A stretch of DNA of 64,000 nucleotides, taken from contig NZ_JADCKC010000002.1 in assembly GCF_014982805.1 (NCBI RefSeq), forward strand, positions 620,001 to 684,000, given 5' to 3'. The notes below the pieces were generated by a model. It had not been told where the DNA came from. It made no database searches and saw nothing but the letters and a program-made list of their open reading frames with translations. Shown here one piece after another: positions 17,262-26,178 of the stretch (within the stretch, counting starts at the first letter, position 1; the number at the start of each line of letters is the position of its first letter). The stretch comes from Gemmiger gallinarum (GTDB taxonomy: Bacteria; Bacillota; Clostridia; Oscillospirales; Ruminococcaceae). The position numbers and the translations under genes were made by a program.

Positions 17262-18290
17262 ATGAATCAGGTGTACCGGGCGCTGCACATGCCGCCGGAC
17301 CGTCTTTTCAAGAAACTTACCGGGCAAAAGGAGATCTACACCATTGCCCTGCGTCCCATTCCCCCCGAGGCGCCCCTGCCTGCCCTGGGTGAGGGGGCCT
17401 ATACTCCCCTGCCCTTTGACGGCCGTACCTGGTATGCCGACCCCCTGCTTTACCATCACGGCGACGAGCGGTGGATCTTCTGCGAGGCCTTTGACCTAGC
17501 CGCCGGGCGGGGGGACATCGCCGCCATCCCCCTGGCCGAGGACGGAACCCTGGGGGAGCCCCGGGTGGTGCTGTCCACCGGCAGTCATCTTTCCTTCCCC
17601 ACCGTCTTTGACTGGCGGGGGGAGACCTGGATGATCCCCGAGTCCAGCGCCCTGCACACGTTGGACCTCTACCGCTGCGCGGAGTTTCCCGGCAAGTGGG
17701 AACAGGCCGCCTGCTTTCAGGTGGGGTGCGAGCTGTGCGACACCATCCTGCTGGACAAGACCGACGACGAGCTGACACTGCTGTGCAGCGAGACCAAACC
17801 GGAAAACCAGCTCTACACCCGCTACCGCCGCTACACCCTGCGCCACACCGCCGGGCAGGAGGACGCCGGTCTGGTCAGCCACGATTTTGAGCTGGAACCG
17901 GACGAGCCCTTCAACCTGCAGCACCGGGAGTATGGTCTCGGCTTCCGCAACGCCGGGCCCATGTTCGAGCTGGGCGGCCAGACCATCCATCCCACCCAGG
18001 TGAGCACCAAGGTGGACTACGGCGTCTACCTGCAGTTTTTCGCCCGCCGGGGAGCCAGCGAGATCCCCCTCTGCGCGGCGGAGCCCCACATTGTCACCAT
18101 CACCGGCCTGAACCGGGCCGACGTGGTGGGCATCCACACCTACTGCCGGGACGACCGGTTCGAGGTCATCGACGCCCGCTACCTCACCCGTCTGCCCAAA
18201 CAGCCCGCCGCCCCTGCGGCAGCTCCCGGCCCGGCAGCCCCTGCCGTCCCCGGGGATGCCCCCGACAGCAAGGGTGAGCCGGAGGACTGA
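17262..18290 (+). CDS. Beta-propeller protein related to GINT1 N-terminal domain
   Basis: 342-residue soluble protein. The repeated W/F-rich blades (WYADPLLYHHGDERWIFCEAF; HLSFPTVFDWRGETWMIPES; ESSALHTLDLYR) look like the GH43/GH32-like propeller found at the N-terminus of glucosamine inositolphosphorylceramide transferases and in bacterial polysaccharide clusters. The first 60 residues resemble the usual lead-in. The last 35 are a Pro/Ala-rich low-complexity tail. No catalytic assignment is possible by eye; a carbohydrate-binding or transferase-accessory role is inferred from its place among glycosyltransferases. The Shine-Dalgarno ACAAGGAG is 9 bases upstream. Confidence 0.62.
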   Translation: MNQVYRALHMPPDRLFKKLTGQKEIYTIALRPIPPEAPLPALGEGAYTPLPFDGRTWYADPLLYHHGDERWIFCEAFDLAAGRGDIAAIPLAEDGTLGEPRVVLSTGSHLSFPTVFDWRGETWMIPESSALHTLDLYRCAEFPGKWEQAACFQVGCELCDTILLDKTDDELTLLCSETKPENQLYTRYRRYTLRHTAGQEDAGLVSHDFELEPDEPFNLQHREYGLGFRNAGPMFELGGQTIHPTQVSTKVDYGVYLQFFARRGASEIPLCAAEPHIVTITGLNRADVVGIHTYCRDDRFEVIDARYLTRLPKQPAAPAAAPGPAAPAVPGDAPDSKGEPED

Positions 18291-18373
18291 TTCTGCCTTT
18301 TCCCGCGCAGCATCTTGAGCAATCGCAAAAGAACTGCGCGTTTTTGCCTTGTCATCCCATTCAGGAGGCTTTC

Positions 18374-19492
18374 ATGCTGACTATTGCCATTCCGCAGCTG
18401 TACTGCGGTGCGTCCGGCCGAAAGGGCGCCTACAACCGGCAGGAGGTGGGCCTGGCCCGGGCTTTTGCCGCCCTGGGCTGCCGCGCCCTTGCCGTCTACC
18501 CCGACACCTCCCTCTCCGCCCCTGAGGCCGAGGACCTGGAACCCAATGTCCGGGTGCTCTATCTGCCCGCCCGGGCCCTGGCCGTCCACGCCTTTTACAA
18601 GAGCTGGCAGCCCCTGCTGGAGGAGGGGGTGGACGCCGTCCACGTCATGGGGGACAACTCCCTGGGCGTGCCGGGGCTCTACCGCTTTTGCCAAAAGCAC
18701 GGCATCTTCTTTTACAGCCAGCTGGGGGCGCTGAAGAGCGATTCCCGCACCCCCGCCGTCCGGCTGGTCATGGACCTGCTGCTGCGCCGAAACCTCGCCG
18801 TCTACCGCCGCACCCCCACCTACGCCAAGACCCCCGCGGTGGCAAAAGAGATGGAGAGCCTTGGGGTCTCCTGCGCCGGGGTCATGCCGGTGGGACTGGA
18901 CACCGCCATCATCCCCATGATCCCCGGCACTGCCGCCGAGGTGCGGGCCGAGCTGAAGCTGGACACCGCCGCCCGGTATCTTCTCTTTGTGGGTCGCCTC
19001 GACCCTTACAAGCGGCCCATGGCCCTGCCGCCCCTCCTGGAACAGCTGGGCCCCGAGTGGCATCTCATCGTCATCGGCCAGGGGTCTCTGGCGGCAGAGC
19101 TGGACAAGGCCATGGCGCCATACGGCGACCGGTACACCCGCATCCCCGCCCTGCCCAACACGGCGGTGCATGCCTACTACCATGCCTGCGATGTCTTTGT
19201 CAACTTAAACGACCACGAGATCTTCGGCATGAGCCTGCTGGAAGCCATGTATGCGGGCTGTCCCCCCGCCGCCCGCCGTGCCCCGGGGCCGGAACTCATC
19301 CTTGAGGACGGGGTGTCCGGGGTGCTGGCCGACACCGACGCCGCCCTGCCCGACGCCGTCCGCCGGGCCGCTGCCGACCCCGAGATGGGCCCTGCCGCCC
19401 AGCGCCGGGTGAACGAGCATTTTCTCTGGGGCAACAGCGCCGAGACCGCCCTGGCCATGCTGGAAAAGAAGGGAGTGCCCGCCCATGGATAA
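18374..19492 (+). CDS. Glycosyltransferase family 4
   Basis: GT-B fold transferase of 372 residues. The N-terminus begins LTIAIPQLYCGASGRKGAYN, with the Gly-rich loop that contacts the nucleotide. The C-terminal domain has LLFVGRLDPYKRP, an IGQGSL loop and the donor-site E-x7-E region (HEIFGMSLLEAMYAG). The start at 18374 follows AGGAGG by 7 bases; the longer TTG-initiated frame has no ribosome site. It overlaps the next gene by 8 bases. The EAMYAGCPPAARR segment is slightly degenerate compared with the usual GTPVVA, but the motif residues remain. Its role is surface polysaccharide assembly. Confidence 0.9.
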   Translation: MLTIAIPQLYCGASGRKGAYNRQEVGLARAFAALGCRALAVYPDTSLSAPEAEDLEPNVRVLYLPARALAVHAFYKSWQPLLEEGVDAVHVMGDNSLGVPGLYRFCQKHGIFFYSQLGALKSDSRTPAVRLVMDLLLRRNLAVYRRTPTYAKTPAVAKEMESLGVSCAGVMPVGLDTAIIPMIPGTAAEVRAELKLDTAARYLLFVGRLDPYKRPMALPPLLEQLGPEWHLIVIGQGSLAAELDKAMAPYGDRYTRIPALPNTAVHAYYHACDVFVNLNDHEIFGMSLLEAMYAGCPPAARRAPGPELILEDGVSGVLADTDAALPDAVRRAAADPEMGPAAQRRVNEHFLWGNSAETALAMLEKKGVPAHG

Positions 19493-20408
19493 CGACGCCA
19501 AACTTTTGCAGAAAGCCCGGGATCTGTACAAAGGCATGCGGTTCGGCTGGCGGTACCGGGGCGTGGAGATCATGGACGCCGAGGACGGCAACAACTACAT
19601 TGCCCAGTGCATCCGCTGGGGACGGCCTTTCTGGGCCGGGCGGTGCGGCGCTACCGAGATGCGCTGCATGGCCGAATACCTGAAACAGCAAAAGGGAGAG
19701 ACCGAGCACTTCTCCCCGAAAATTCGTGCCGAGATGCGGGATCTGTCCGGCATGTTCCCCACCGACGACGCCACCCTGGAGCGGTTCTGCAAGCTCTACG
19801 CCGACGCCGCCCATACCGCCGACCTGCTGGCCCTGTGGGACGTGGGGGCCGAGCGGGAGGTCATCCGGGGCTGCGGGGCCGAGACCCGCTTTGCCAAGCT
19901 GCGGGCGCTGGAACCCTACTATCATGCGTCGCCCTGGTCGGCGGCGCTGGCGGGCAAACGGGTACTGGTGGTCCATCCCTTTGCGGACACCATCCGGAGG
20001 CAGTATGCCCGGCGGGAGCAGCTCTTCCAGAACCCCGACGTGCTGCCCGAGTTTGCCTCCCTGCGGGTGGTGAAGGCGGTGCAGGGCCTGGGCGGTCAGG
20101 AGACCGGCTACCAGTCCTGGTTCGACGCCCTCACCGCCATGGAGGAGGAGATGGCCAAGGAGCCCTTTGACGTGGCGGTCATCGGGGCGGGGGCCTACGG
20201 CCTGCCCCTGGCCGCTTTCTGCGCCCGGGAGCTGAAATCCCAGGCGGTACAGATGGCGGGGGCCACCCAGCTGCTCTTCGGCATCCGGGGCAAGCGGTGG
20301 GACGACCATCCCATCCTCTCCCGGCTGTACAACGACGCCTGGGTCCGCCCCGGCGAAAACGAGGGCATCCGCAACAAGGATGCGGTGGAGGGCGGCAGCT
20401 ACTGGTAA
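19485..20408 (+). CDS. GT-D-fold-like glycosyltransferase
   Basis: 307-residue soluble protein. The N-terminal third contains FWAGRCGATEM near residues 46-56, in the place where GT-D/DUF1792 enzymes carry RIGDGE-like metal-site residues. The C-terminal half has DVAVIGAGAYGLPLAAF followed by VQMAGATQLLFGIRGKRWDD, which I associate with this group in Clostridia polysaccharide clusters. It starts inside the end of the preceding GT4 gene (8-base overlap) and is followed 47 bases later by another GT4. The assignment to GT-D is from motif memory and should be treated as probable; acceptor and donor are unknown. Confidence 0.62.
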   Translation: MDNDAKLLQKARDLYKGMRFGWRYRGVEIMDAEDGNNYIAQCIRWGRPFWAGRCGATEMRCMAEYLKQQKGETEHFSPKIRAEMRDLSGMFPTDDATLERFCKLYADAAHTADLLALWDVGAEREVIRGCGAETRFAKLRALEPYYHASPWSAALAGKRVLVVHPFADTIRRQYARREQLFQNPDVLPEFASLRVVKAVQGLGGQETGYQSWFDALTAMEEEMAKEPFDVAVIGAGAYGLPLAAFCARELKSQAVQMAGATQLLFGIRGKRWDDHPILSRLYNDAWVRPGENEGIRNKDAVEGGSYW

Positions 20409-20455
20409 GCCGCCCGGCATGATCTTACCGAAATTTACAGGAAAGGAGCAGGCCC

Positions 20456-21598
20456 ATGCGCATTCTGATGATCGGCAGCGCCCTGACCGTCAACGGCGGC
20501 ATCCAGCGGTACATCCAGAATCTTCTGGGGTCCATGGACCTGGCCCGCTATGAGGTGGACCTGCTGGCCACCCACGCCCCCCAGGGGGTGCCCAGCGGGG
20601 AGGATGCCCTGCGCGTCGCCGGGGTCAAACACATCTACTGGATGCCCGGCAACGACAAACAGCGGCTGTTTTTCTATCCCGGCTTCTTCCGGCAGCACAA
20701 AAATTACGACATTGTGCATTTTCACACGACAAGCAAGGTCAACGCCCTGGCCTGCGGGGTCATCCGCCACGCCTGCCCGGGGGCGAAACTCATCGTCCAC
20801 AGCCACATCGTCTACCCGCCCATGACCCTGAGCTGGCAGATCGCCCACCGGTTCTACCAGCACTGGGCCGACTACTTTCTGGGGTGCAGCGTGGCGGCAG
20901 GGCGCTTCGTCTTTGGGGACCATATTGACGAGAAGCCCAACTTTGCAGTGGCCTGCAACGCAGTGGATAAAGGCCGCTTTCACCCCGACGCCGCCGCCCG
21001 GGCGGACATCCGCGCCCGGTACGGTGTGGCCGACACTGACAAGCTGGCGGGCTTTGTGGGGCGGTACAACCACCAGAAAAACCTTTTGTACCTTTTGGAC
21101 ATCTTCGCGGCCATGCACGCCGCCGCCCCCTCCTGGAAGCTCCTGCTGGTGGGCGGGGGGGAGGACAAACCCGCGGTGGACGGCAAGATTGCCGCCCTGG
21201 GCCTGGGGGATGTGGTCATCCAGGCGGGGGTGCAGGACAACGTCCCCGCCTACATGAACGCCTTCGACCTGTTCTTGCTGCCCAGCGAGTTTGAGGGCAG
21301 CCCGGTCACTCTGGTGGAGGCCCAGGGCTGCGGAGTGCCCTGTCTTGCCTCCACCAACGTCCCCGCCGACGGCTCGGTGACGGGGCTGGTGGAGTTCCTG
21401 CCCCTGTCCGCCTCCTTTGAAACCTGGGCCGACACCGCCCGGCGGATCGCCGACTGCGGGGTGCACCAGAGCCGCTGGGACAAGCTGGAAGCCGCCGGGT
21501 ATGAGCTGTGCGCCGCCGCCCGCCGGATGGAGGCGCTGTACGACGCCCTCGTCCCCGGAGCCTCCGGGCCTGCCCCGAAAAAGGAGAACGCTTCATGA
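20456..21598 (+). CDS. Glycosyltransferase family 4 (EpsF-like)
   Basis: GT-B glycosyltransferase, 380 residues. It begins MRILMIGSALTVNGGIQRYI, the usual EpsF/CapM-type donor loop. An acceptor-side HFHTTSKVNAL segment follows near 90-100. The C-terminal domain has GFVGRYNHQKN, LLVGGGEDK and the E-x7-E region (EFEGSPVTLVEAQ). GAAAGGAG precedes the ATG. The stop overlaps the start of the GT11 gene (ATGA), so the two are coupled. The substrate is unknown. Confidence 0.92.
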   Translation: MRILMIGSALTVNGGIQRYIQNLLGSMDLARYEVDLLATHAPQGVPSGEDALRVAGVKHIYWMPGNDKQRLFFYPGFFRQHKNYDIVHFHTTSKVNALACGVIRHACPGAKLIVHSHIVYPPMTLSWQIAHRFYQHWADYFLGCSVAAGRFVFGDHIDEKPNFAVACNAVDKGRFHPDAAARADIRARYGVADTDKLAGFVGRYNHQKNLLYLLDIFAAMHAAAPSWKLLLVGGGEDKPAVDGKIAALGLGDVVIQAGVQDNVPAYMNAFDLFLLPSEFEGSPVTLVEAQGCGVPCLASTNVPADGSVTGLVEFLPLSASFETWADTARRIADCGVHQSRWDKLEAAGYELCAAARRMEALYDALVPGASGPAPKKENAS

Positions 21599-22530
21599 TC
21601 TACGCCGAACTCACCGGGGGACTGGGCAACCAGATGTTCCTCTACGCCTTTGCCCGGGCCCTGGGCCTGCGCACCGGGGAGGGGGTCACCCTGCTGGACC
21701 GGGAGGACTGGAAGTCCGGCGGTCCCGCCCACACCCACTGCGCCCTCAGTGCCCTGCGCATCGCCCCCGAGGTGCACATCAAAACCGACGCAGCCTTTGC
21801 CAAGCATCATCTGCCCCTGCAGAACGCCCTCAAGGTTCTCATGATCCGCCACGAGCAGAAGGGCGGCATGATGGATGTCAACTGGCAGCCCTTTGAAGCC
21901 AAAATAGCCCCGGTCTTAAACGCCCTGGGCCTCCACTTTGTCACCGACGGCTATGTGCCCTGCCGCCGGGGCAAGGGCTTTCACGTTCCCCCCGACCTGC
22001 TGGCCTGGGGGTATTTCCAGAGTGAGGCCTACTTTGCCGACCACAAAGACACCATCCGGGCGGAACTTCGCCCGGTGAACGCCCCCGACCCCGACCGGGC
22101 GGCGGCCATCGGGGCGGAGCCCTGCCCCGTCTGCCTGCATCTGCGCCGGGGAGACTACCAGAACCCCGAGAACGCCGCTTTGCAGGTCTGCACCCCCGAC
22201 TACTACGCCCGCTGCTGCGCCCAGGTCAAAGAACAGTGGCCGGAGGCAAAGCTCTTTGTCTTTTCCGACGACATTCTCTGGGCTCAGGATCATCTGGACA
22301 CGGCGGGGCTGCCTGCCGTCTATCTGACCCCGGGCAGCGCGGCGGGGGATCTGGCCCTCATGCAGCTCTGCCGCCACTTCATCATCAGCAATTCCACCTA
22401 CAGCTGGTGGGCCCAGTATCTGGGGGATGCCCCCGACAAACAGGTCTACGCCCCCGCCCGCTGGTACGCCAACGGCAAGGAGAGCGCCCTCTATCTGCCC
22501 GGTTGGACGCTGGTGCCCACCGGGCTGTAA
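21595..22530 (+). CDS. GT11 alpha-1,2-fucosyltransferase
   Basis: Inverting fucosyltransferase of 311 residues, predicted to transfer Fuc from GDP-Fuc to O-2 of a terminal Gal, making an H-antigen-like Fuc-alpha1,2-Gal unit on a lipid-linked glycan. The N-terminus has ELTGGLGNQMFLYAFARALG, a hallmark of GT11. The GDP-Fuc site H-x-R-R-G-D-Y is at residues 182-188, and the C-terminal NSTYSWWAQYL motif is intact. The start at 21595 is the ATGA overlap with the preceding GT4; the longer frame adds 29 Arg-rich residues and is rejected. It lies 2.7 kb before a GT6 gene, the enzyme class that acts on H-type acceptors. Confidence 0.94.
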   Translation: MIYAELTGGLGNQMFLYAFARALGLRTGEGVTLLDREDWKSGGPAHTHCALSALRIAPEVHIKTDAAFAKHHLPLQNALKVLMIRHEQKGGMMDVNWQPFEAKIAPVLNALGLHFVTDGYVPCRRGKGFHVPPDLLAWGYFQSEAYFADHKDTIRAELRPVNAPDPDRAAAIGAEPCPVCLHLRRGDYQNPENAALQVCTPDYYARCCAQVKEQWPEAKLFVFSDDILWAQDHLDTAGLPAVYLTPGSAAGDLALMQLCRHFIISNSTYSWWAQYLGDAPDKQVYAPARWYANGKESALYLPGWTLVPTGL

Positions 22531-22567
22531 GATTCCGGGACACAACACAAGGACAGGAGGTGCCGCC

Positions 22568-23581
22568 ATGCGGCGGGAAGGCAAGATCCGGTTTTCGGTC
22601 ATCGTGCCGGTGTATAATGTGGAAAAATACCTGCCCCTGTGCGTCAAAAGCGTGGTGGAGCAGGCCGGGGACCCCGACTGGGAATGCATCCTTGTGGACG
22701 ACGGCTCCACCGATACCTCGGGGGCCATGTGCGACGCCTTTGCCGCCGAATGCCCCGGGGTCATGGCCCTGCACCAGCAAAACCAGGGCCTGGCCGGGGC
22801 CCGCAACACCGGCATCGCCGCGGCCTCCGGCGAATGGCTGCTCTTTCTGGACAGCGACGACGAGTGGGCCCCCGGCATGCTGGAAAACCTGCGGGCCGGC
22901 CTGGACGCAAACCCCGGCTTTGACTGGTATGTGGCCCGGTACCTCTCTCTCGACGAGGGGGACGGCACCCTGAGTGCCCCCGCCGCCATCGACTTTGTGC
23001 CCGGCCCCTTTGAGAGCGACGACTACGCCGCCCGGGTCAAACGGCTGTACGACAGCGCCCACTGGTCGGTGTGGAAGTTCTGCCTGCGGCGGCAGTTCCT
23101 CCTGGACAGCGGAGTGGAGTTCTGGCCGTCGGTGGTGTGGGCGGAGGATTACCCCTTCGACCTGCTTCTGCTGCTCCACTGCAAAAAGCTCTGTTTCCTC
23201 GACCTGGTCATGACCCATTACCGGGAAAACCGGGCGGGCAGCCTGATGAACTCCAACCTGCCCAAGCACTTCACCGGCATTCTGGCGGCCCAGCGGGGCT
23301 TTGCCCAGGTCTTTGCCGAGGGCGAATGCCTCCCCGCCCAGCGCAACGAGATCCTCCGCCGCATGGCCAATGCCTTCTGGCCGGAGGCCCGGGCCGCCGC
23401 CTGCCGGGACAAAGCCGTCCGCCAGGCCTGCGCCCCCCTCATCGACCAGTGCCGCCCCCTCTTCGACCACGGCGACCAGTGCCGGGGCCGGGCGGACTGG
23501 GTGCTCTTCCGCCTGCTGCTCAAACTCTTCGGGGCAAAGTTCGCCCTGTGGTTCTGCGGGCGGCTGAAAGGCAAACGCTGA
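22568..23581 (+). CDS. Glycosyltransferase family 2
   Basis: Inverting GT-A transferase of 337 residues: VIVPVYNVEKYLP at the N-terminus, DDGSTD near residue 40, NQGLAGARNTG, and the metal-binding LDSDDEW near residue 95. The C-terminal half (about 200-337) is variable, with WKFCLRR and VVWAEDYPFDLLL segments that resemble the acceptor region of EpsJ/WcaA-type enzymes. AGGAGGTG sits 7 bases before the ATG; the ORF could extend upstream but without a ribosome site. Followed by a 133-base gap and the flippase gene. Confidence 0.92.
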   Translation: MRREGKIRFSVIVPVYNVEKYLPLCVKSVVEQAGDPDWECILVDDGSTDTSGAMCDAFAAECPGVMALHQQNQGLAGARNTGIAAASGEWLLFLDSDDEWAPGMLENLRAGLDANPGFDWYVARYLSLDEGDGTLSAPAAIDFVPGPFESDDYAARVKRLYDSAHWSVWKFCLRRQFLLDSGVEFWPSVVWAEDYPFDLLLLLHCKKLCFLDLVMTHYRENRAGSLMNSNLPKHFTGILAAQRGFAQVFAEGECLPAQRNEILRRMANAFWPEARAAACRDKAVRQACAPLIDQCRPLFDHGDQCRGRADWVLFRLLLKLFGAKFALWFCGRLKGKR

Positions 23582-23714
23582 GGAAGCCTCCCTCGTCCCT
23601 GCCCCCAGGCTGCGGCCGTCCCCCGGGGCTTTCCCCGCCGGGCGTCCTGCCCGCTTCCCCGCCTGCCGGGCGGGCTGACTATATCCAATTCACTCACAGG
23701 AAAGGGTTTCGTCC

Positions 23715-25250
23715 ATGAGGACCAAACGCACCATCATCAACCTGCTGTACACCCTGGGCTCCAGCTTTGTGCTGCTTTTGTTGGGGCTTGTGGCCCGGGC
23801 ACTGTTTGTCTCCAACTTCGACATCACCATCCCCGGCACCTCCACCGTCATCGAGCAGCTGTTCAGCGTCTTTTCCATCGCCGAGTTCGGCGTGGGCAGC
23901 GTCATCAGCTACCGGCTGTATGAACAGATCGCCGCCAAAGATGTGGACAAGATCAGCAAATACATGTCGCTGTACAAGTGGACCTATCGCCTCATCGGCG
24001 GGGCCATCTTTGTGCTGGCGGCCCTCTTCTGGTTTTTCCTGCCCCTGCTCATTGTGGAGGCGGACACCGACTGGAACGCCGTCCACGCCATCTATATCCT
24101 GCAGACGCTGTCCACCCTGTCCAGCTATTTCCTGGTCACAAGGCGGCTGCTCTACACCTGCACCCAGCAGGGCTATGTCTGCACCCGCATCGACTTTGTC
24201 TTCAACGTGCTGACCTATCTGGCGAGAATTTACATCTCGTTGAATTATGCCAATAACTACATTCTGTATTTCGGCATTACCATTGTGTTCAACACCCTGG
24301 CCAATGTGGTGGTGGCCTGGCGCTACCGCCGGGATTTCCCCGAGGTGCAGGACGTGCGGGTCTCCTGGGCGGACTTCAAGGAGCTGGGGCTTTTCCGGGA
24401 TCTGCGGTACTATCTGGTGCACCGGGTGTCCAACGCCATCTACGGCACCTCCGACAGCCTGGTCATGACCCGCATGCGGGGCTCCGCCAGCGTCACCTAT
24501 CTGGGCAACTACTCCAACGTCTCCTCCTCCGTCACCAACATCGGCAACAAGATTTTGGACAGCTTCGCCGCCGCCATCGGCAACATCGTTTACGACAAGA
24601 CCGCCGAGGCCGACGATCACCAGAAAAAGGTCTTCTGGAGCATGGACCTGTTCAGCTATCTCTTCGGCAGCTTTGTGGCGGTGGCCTATTTCTGCCTGTT
24701 CCAGCCCTTTATCACGGTGTGGCTGGGCAGCAAGTGGCTGTTGCCCATGTCCTACGTCTTCTGGTTCTGCTTAAACGAGTACGTGGGCTGGAACCACCGG
24801 ATGCTGGGCTCCTACCGGGCGGTGCTGGGCCATTTTGAGGAGGACCAGTGGTTCATGGTGGCCAGCGGCGTCTCCAATCTGGTTCTGAGCTTTGTGCTGG
24901 TCGGGCCCTTCGGGCTGGCGGGCGTGGTGGCCGCCACCGTGTTCGCCCACTGCCTCATGTGGTTCGGCCGGGCCAAAGTGGTGTTCGGCCGGTTCATGCG
25001 AGGCTGCGGGGGACGGTATCTCCGCCTGCAGCTGATTCACGCCCTCACCCTGGCCGCCGACATGGCCGTCACCTACTGGGTCTGCTCCCTGCTGGGGGGC
25101 GGATGGCTGGGGGTCATCGCCCGGGCGGTGGTGGTCTGCATCCTGCCCAACGCCATGAACCTTGTTTTCTACGGCTTCACCAGCGACGCCGAATACCTGC
25201 GGGGCCGCGCCCTCCAGCTGTGGCGCCGCATCCGCCGAAAGGAGGCCTGA
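23715..25250 (+). CDS. Wzx-like polysaccharide flippase (MOP/PST family)
   Basis: 511-residue integral membrane protein with 12-14 hydrophobic segments and the PST-family opening (RTKRTIINLLYTLGSSFVLL; FSIAEFGVGSVISYRLY). It probably moves undecaprenyl-linked oligosaccharide units across the membrane. Internal motifs include YLGNYSNVSSSVTNIGNKIL (about residues 259-278), common in Firmicute Wzx proteins. It lies centrally among the glycosyltransferases and 6 bases before the GT6 gene. No obvious Wzz/Wzy homologue or priming transferase is adjacent. Confidence 0.9.
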   Translation: MRTKRTIINLLYTLGSSFVLLLLGLVARALFVSNFDITIPGTSTVIEQLFSVFSIAEFGVGSVISYRLYEQIAAKDVDKISKYMSLYKWTYRLIGGAIFVLAALFWFFLPLLIVEADTDWNAVHAIYILQTLSTLSSYFLVTRRLLYTCTQQGYVCTRIDFVFNVLTYLARIYISLNYANNYILYFGITIVFNTLANVVVAWRYRRDFPEVQDVRVSWADFKELGLFRDLRYYLVHRVSNAIYGTSDSLVMTRMRGSASVTYLGNYSNVSSSVTNIGNKILDSFAAAIGNIVYDKTAEADDHQKKVFWSMDLFSYLFGSFVAVAYFCLFQPFITVWLGSKWLLPMSYVFWFCLNEYVGWNHRMLGSYRAVLGHFEEDQWFMVASGVSNLVLSFVLVGPFGLAGVVAATVFAHCLMWFGRAKVVFGRFMRGCGGRYLRLQLIHALTLAADMAVTYWVCSLLGGGWLGVIARAVVVCILPNAMNLVFYGFTSDAEYLRGRALQLWRRIRRKEA

Positions 25251-25256
25251 GCCCTC

Positions 25257-26150
25257 ATGTCCAGCCAAGTTTTCCCTGCCGGGGCCCGGCCCTCGGTGGC
25301 GGTGCTCTACATCTGTACCGGCAAGTACACGGTGTTCTGGCCCGACTTTTACAAGACCTTCCGGCAGAATTTCCTGCCCGAGTGTGACAAGACCTTCTTT
25401 GTCTTTACCGACGCGCCCGCCATCGAATACGACACAGAGCCCGATGTCCGCCGCATCTATCAGGAGGCCTACGACTGGCCCTACAGCACCCTCAAGCGGT
25501 TTGAGATGTTCCTCTCCCAGGAGGAGGCCCTCAAGGCCTTCGACTATCTGTTCTTTGCCAACGCCAACCTGCTGTGCGAGCAGGTGGTGACGGCGGAGGA
25601 GTTTCTCCCCCGCACCCAGCAGGGGGAGGTATTGCTGGTGGTGCAGCAGCCGGGCTTCTGGGACAAGACGCCGCCCTTTTACTCCTACGACCGCAACCCC
25701 AAATGCCGGGCCTACATCCCCTACAACTGCGGGCGGGACTATGTGTCCGGGGGGCTCAACGGGGGCACGTCGGAGGCCTTCCTGGCCATGTGCCATACCC
25801 TGGCCAGGCGCACCGACGACGACCTGGCCGACGGGGTCATCGCCCTGTGGCACGACGAGAGCCAGCTCAACCGCTACATTGCCGAGCTGGACCCCGCCCA
25901 GTACCGCCTGCTGACCCCCGCCTACTGGTATCCCGAGGGCTGGCATCTCCCCTTTACCCCCAAGATCACAGTGCGGGACAAGTCCAGGTGGATCGACATG
26001 ACCGCCGTCAAGGGCAAAAAGCCGGAGATGAGCTTTGCGGCCCGCAAGTGGGATGCCTTCTGCCAGAACTACCTGCCGGTGTTTCTGGCGGTGCGGGATA
26101 CCCTGCTGCTCAAGCATCTGCCCCGGTATCCCGCCGGACACAATCCCTGA
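25257..26150 (+). CDS. GT6 (ABO-type) glycosyltransferase with NAN in place of DXD
   Basis: Retaining GT-A glycosyltransferase of 297 residues, related to the blood-group A/B and alpha-1,3-galactosyltransferases. Family landmarks: VAVLYICTGKYTVFWPDFY near 14-32; FFANANLLCE at 99-108, where animal enzymes have metal-binding DVD and bacterial ones NXN; GGLNGGT at 165-171; WHDESQLNRY at 198-207, with E201 matching the catalytic-site Glu. The NAN motif suggests a metal-independent enzyme, as described for Bacteroides ovatus GT6. Animal and bacterial homologues add GalNAc or Gal in alpha-1,3 linkage to Fuc-alpha1,2-Gal acceptors. The nearby GT11 could make that acceptor. Donor specificity (UDP-GalNAc versus UDP-Gal) cannot be read by eye. 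Confidence 0.88.
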   Translation: MSSQVFPAGARPSVAVLYICTGKYTVFWPDFYKTFRQNFLPECDKTFFVFTDAPAIEYDTEPDVRRIYQEAYDWPYSTLKRFEMFLSQEEALKAFDYLFFANANLLCEQVVTAEEFLPRTQQGEVLLVVQQPGFWDKTPPFYSYDRNPKCRAYIPYNCGRDYVSGGLNGGTSEAFLAMCHTLARRTDDDLADGVIALWHDESQLNRYIAELDPAQYRLLTPAYWYPEGWHLPFTPKITVRDKSRWIDMTAVKGKKPEMSFAARKWDAFCQNYLPVFLAVRDTLLLKHLPRYPAGHNP

Positions 26151-26178
26151 CATCCCCCACGCCCGAAAGGAGGCGCCT

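Noticed and set aside
23582-23714. Possible small gene between GT2 and the flippase
   Set aside because: GC-rich 133-base gap without a start plus ribosome site; read-through frames are Pro/Ala-rich.
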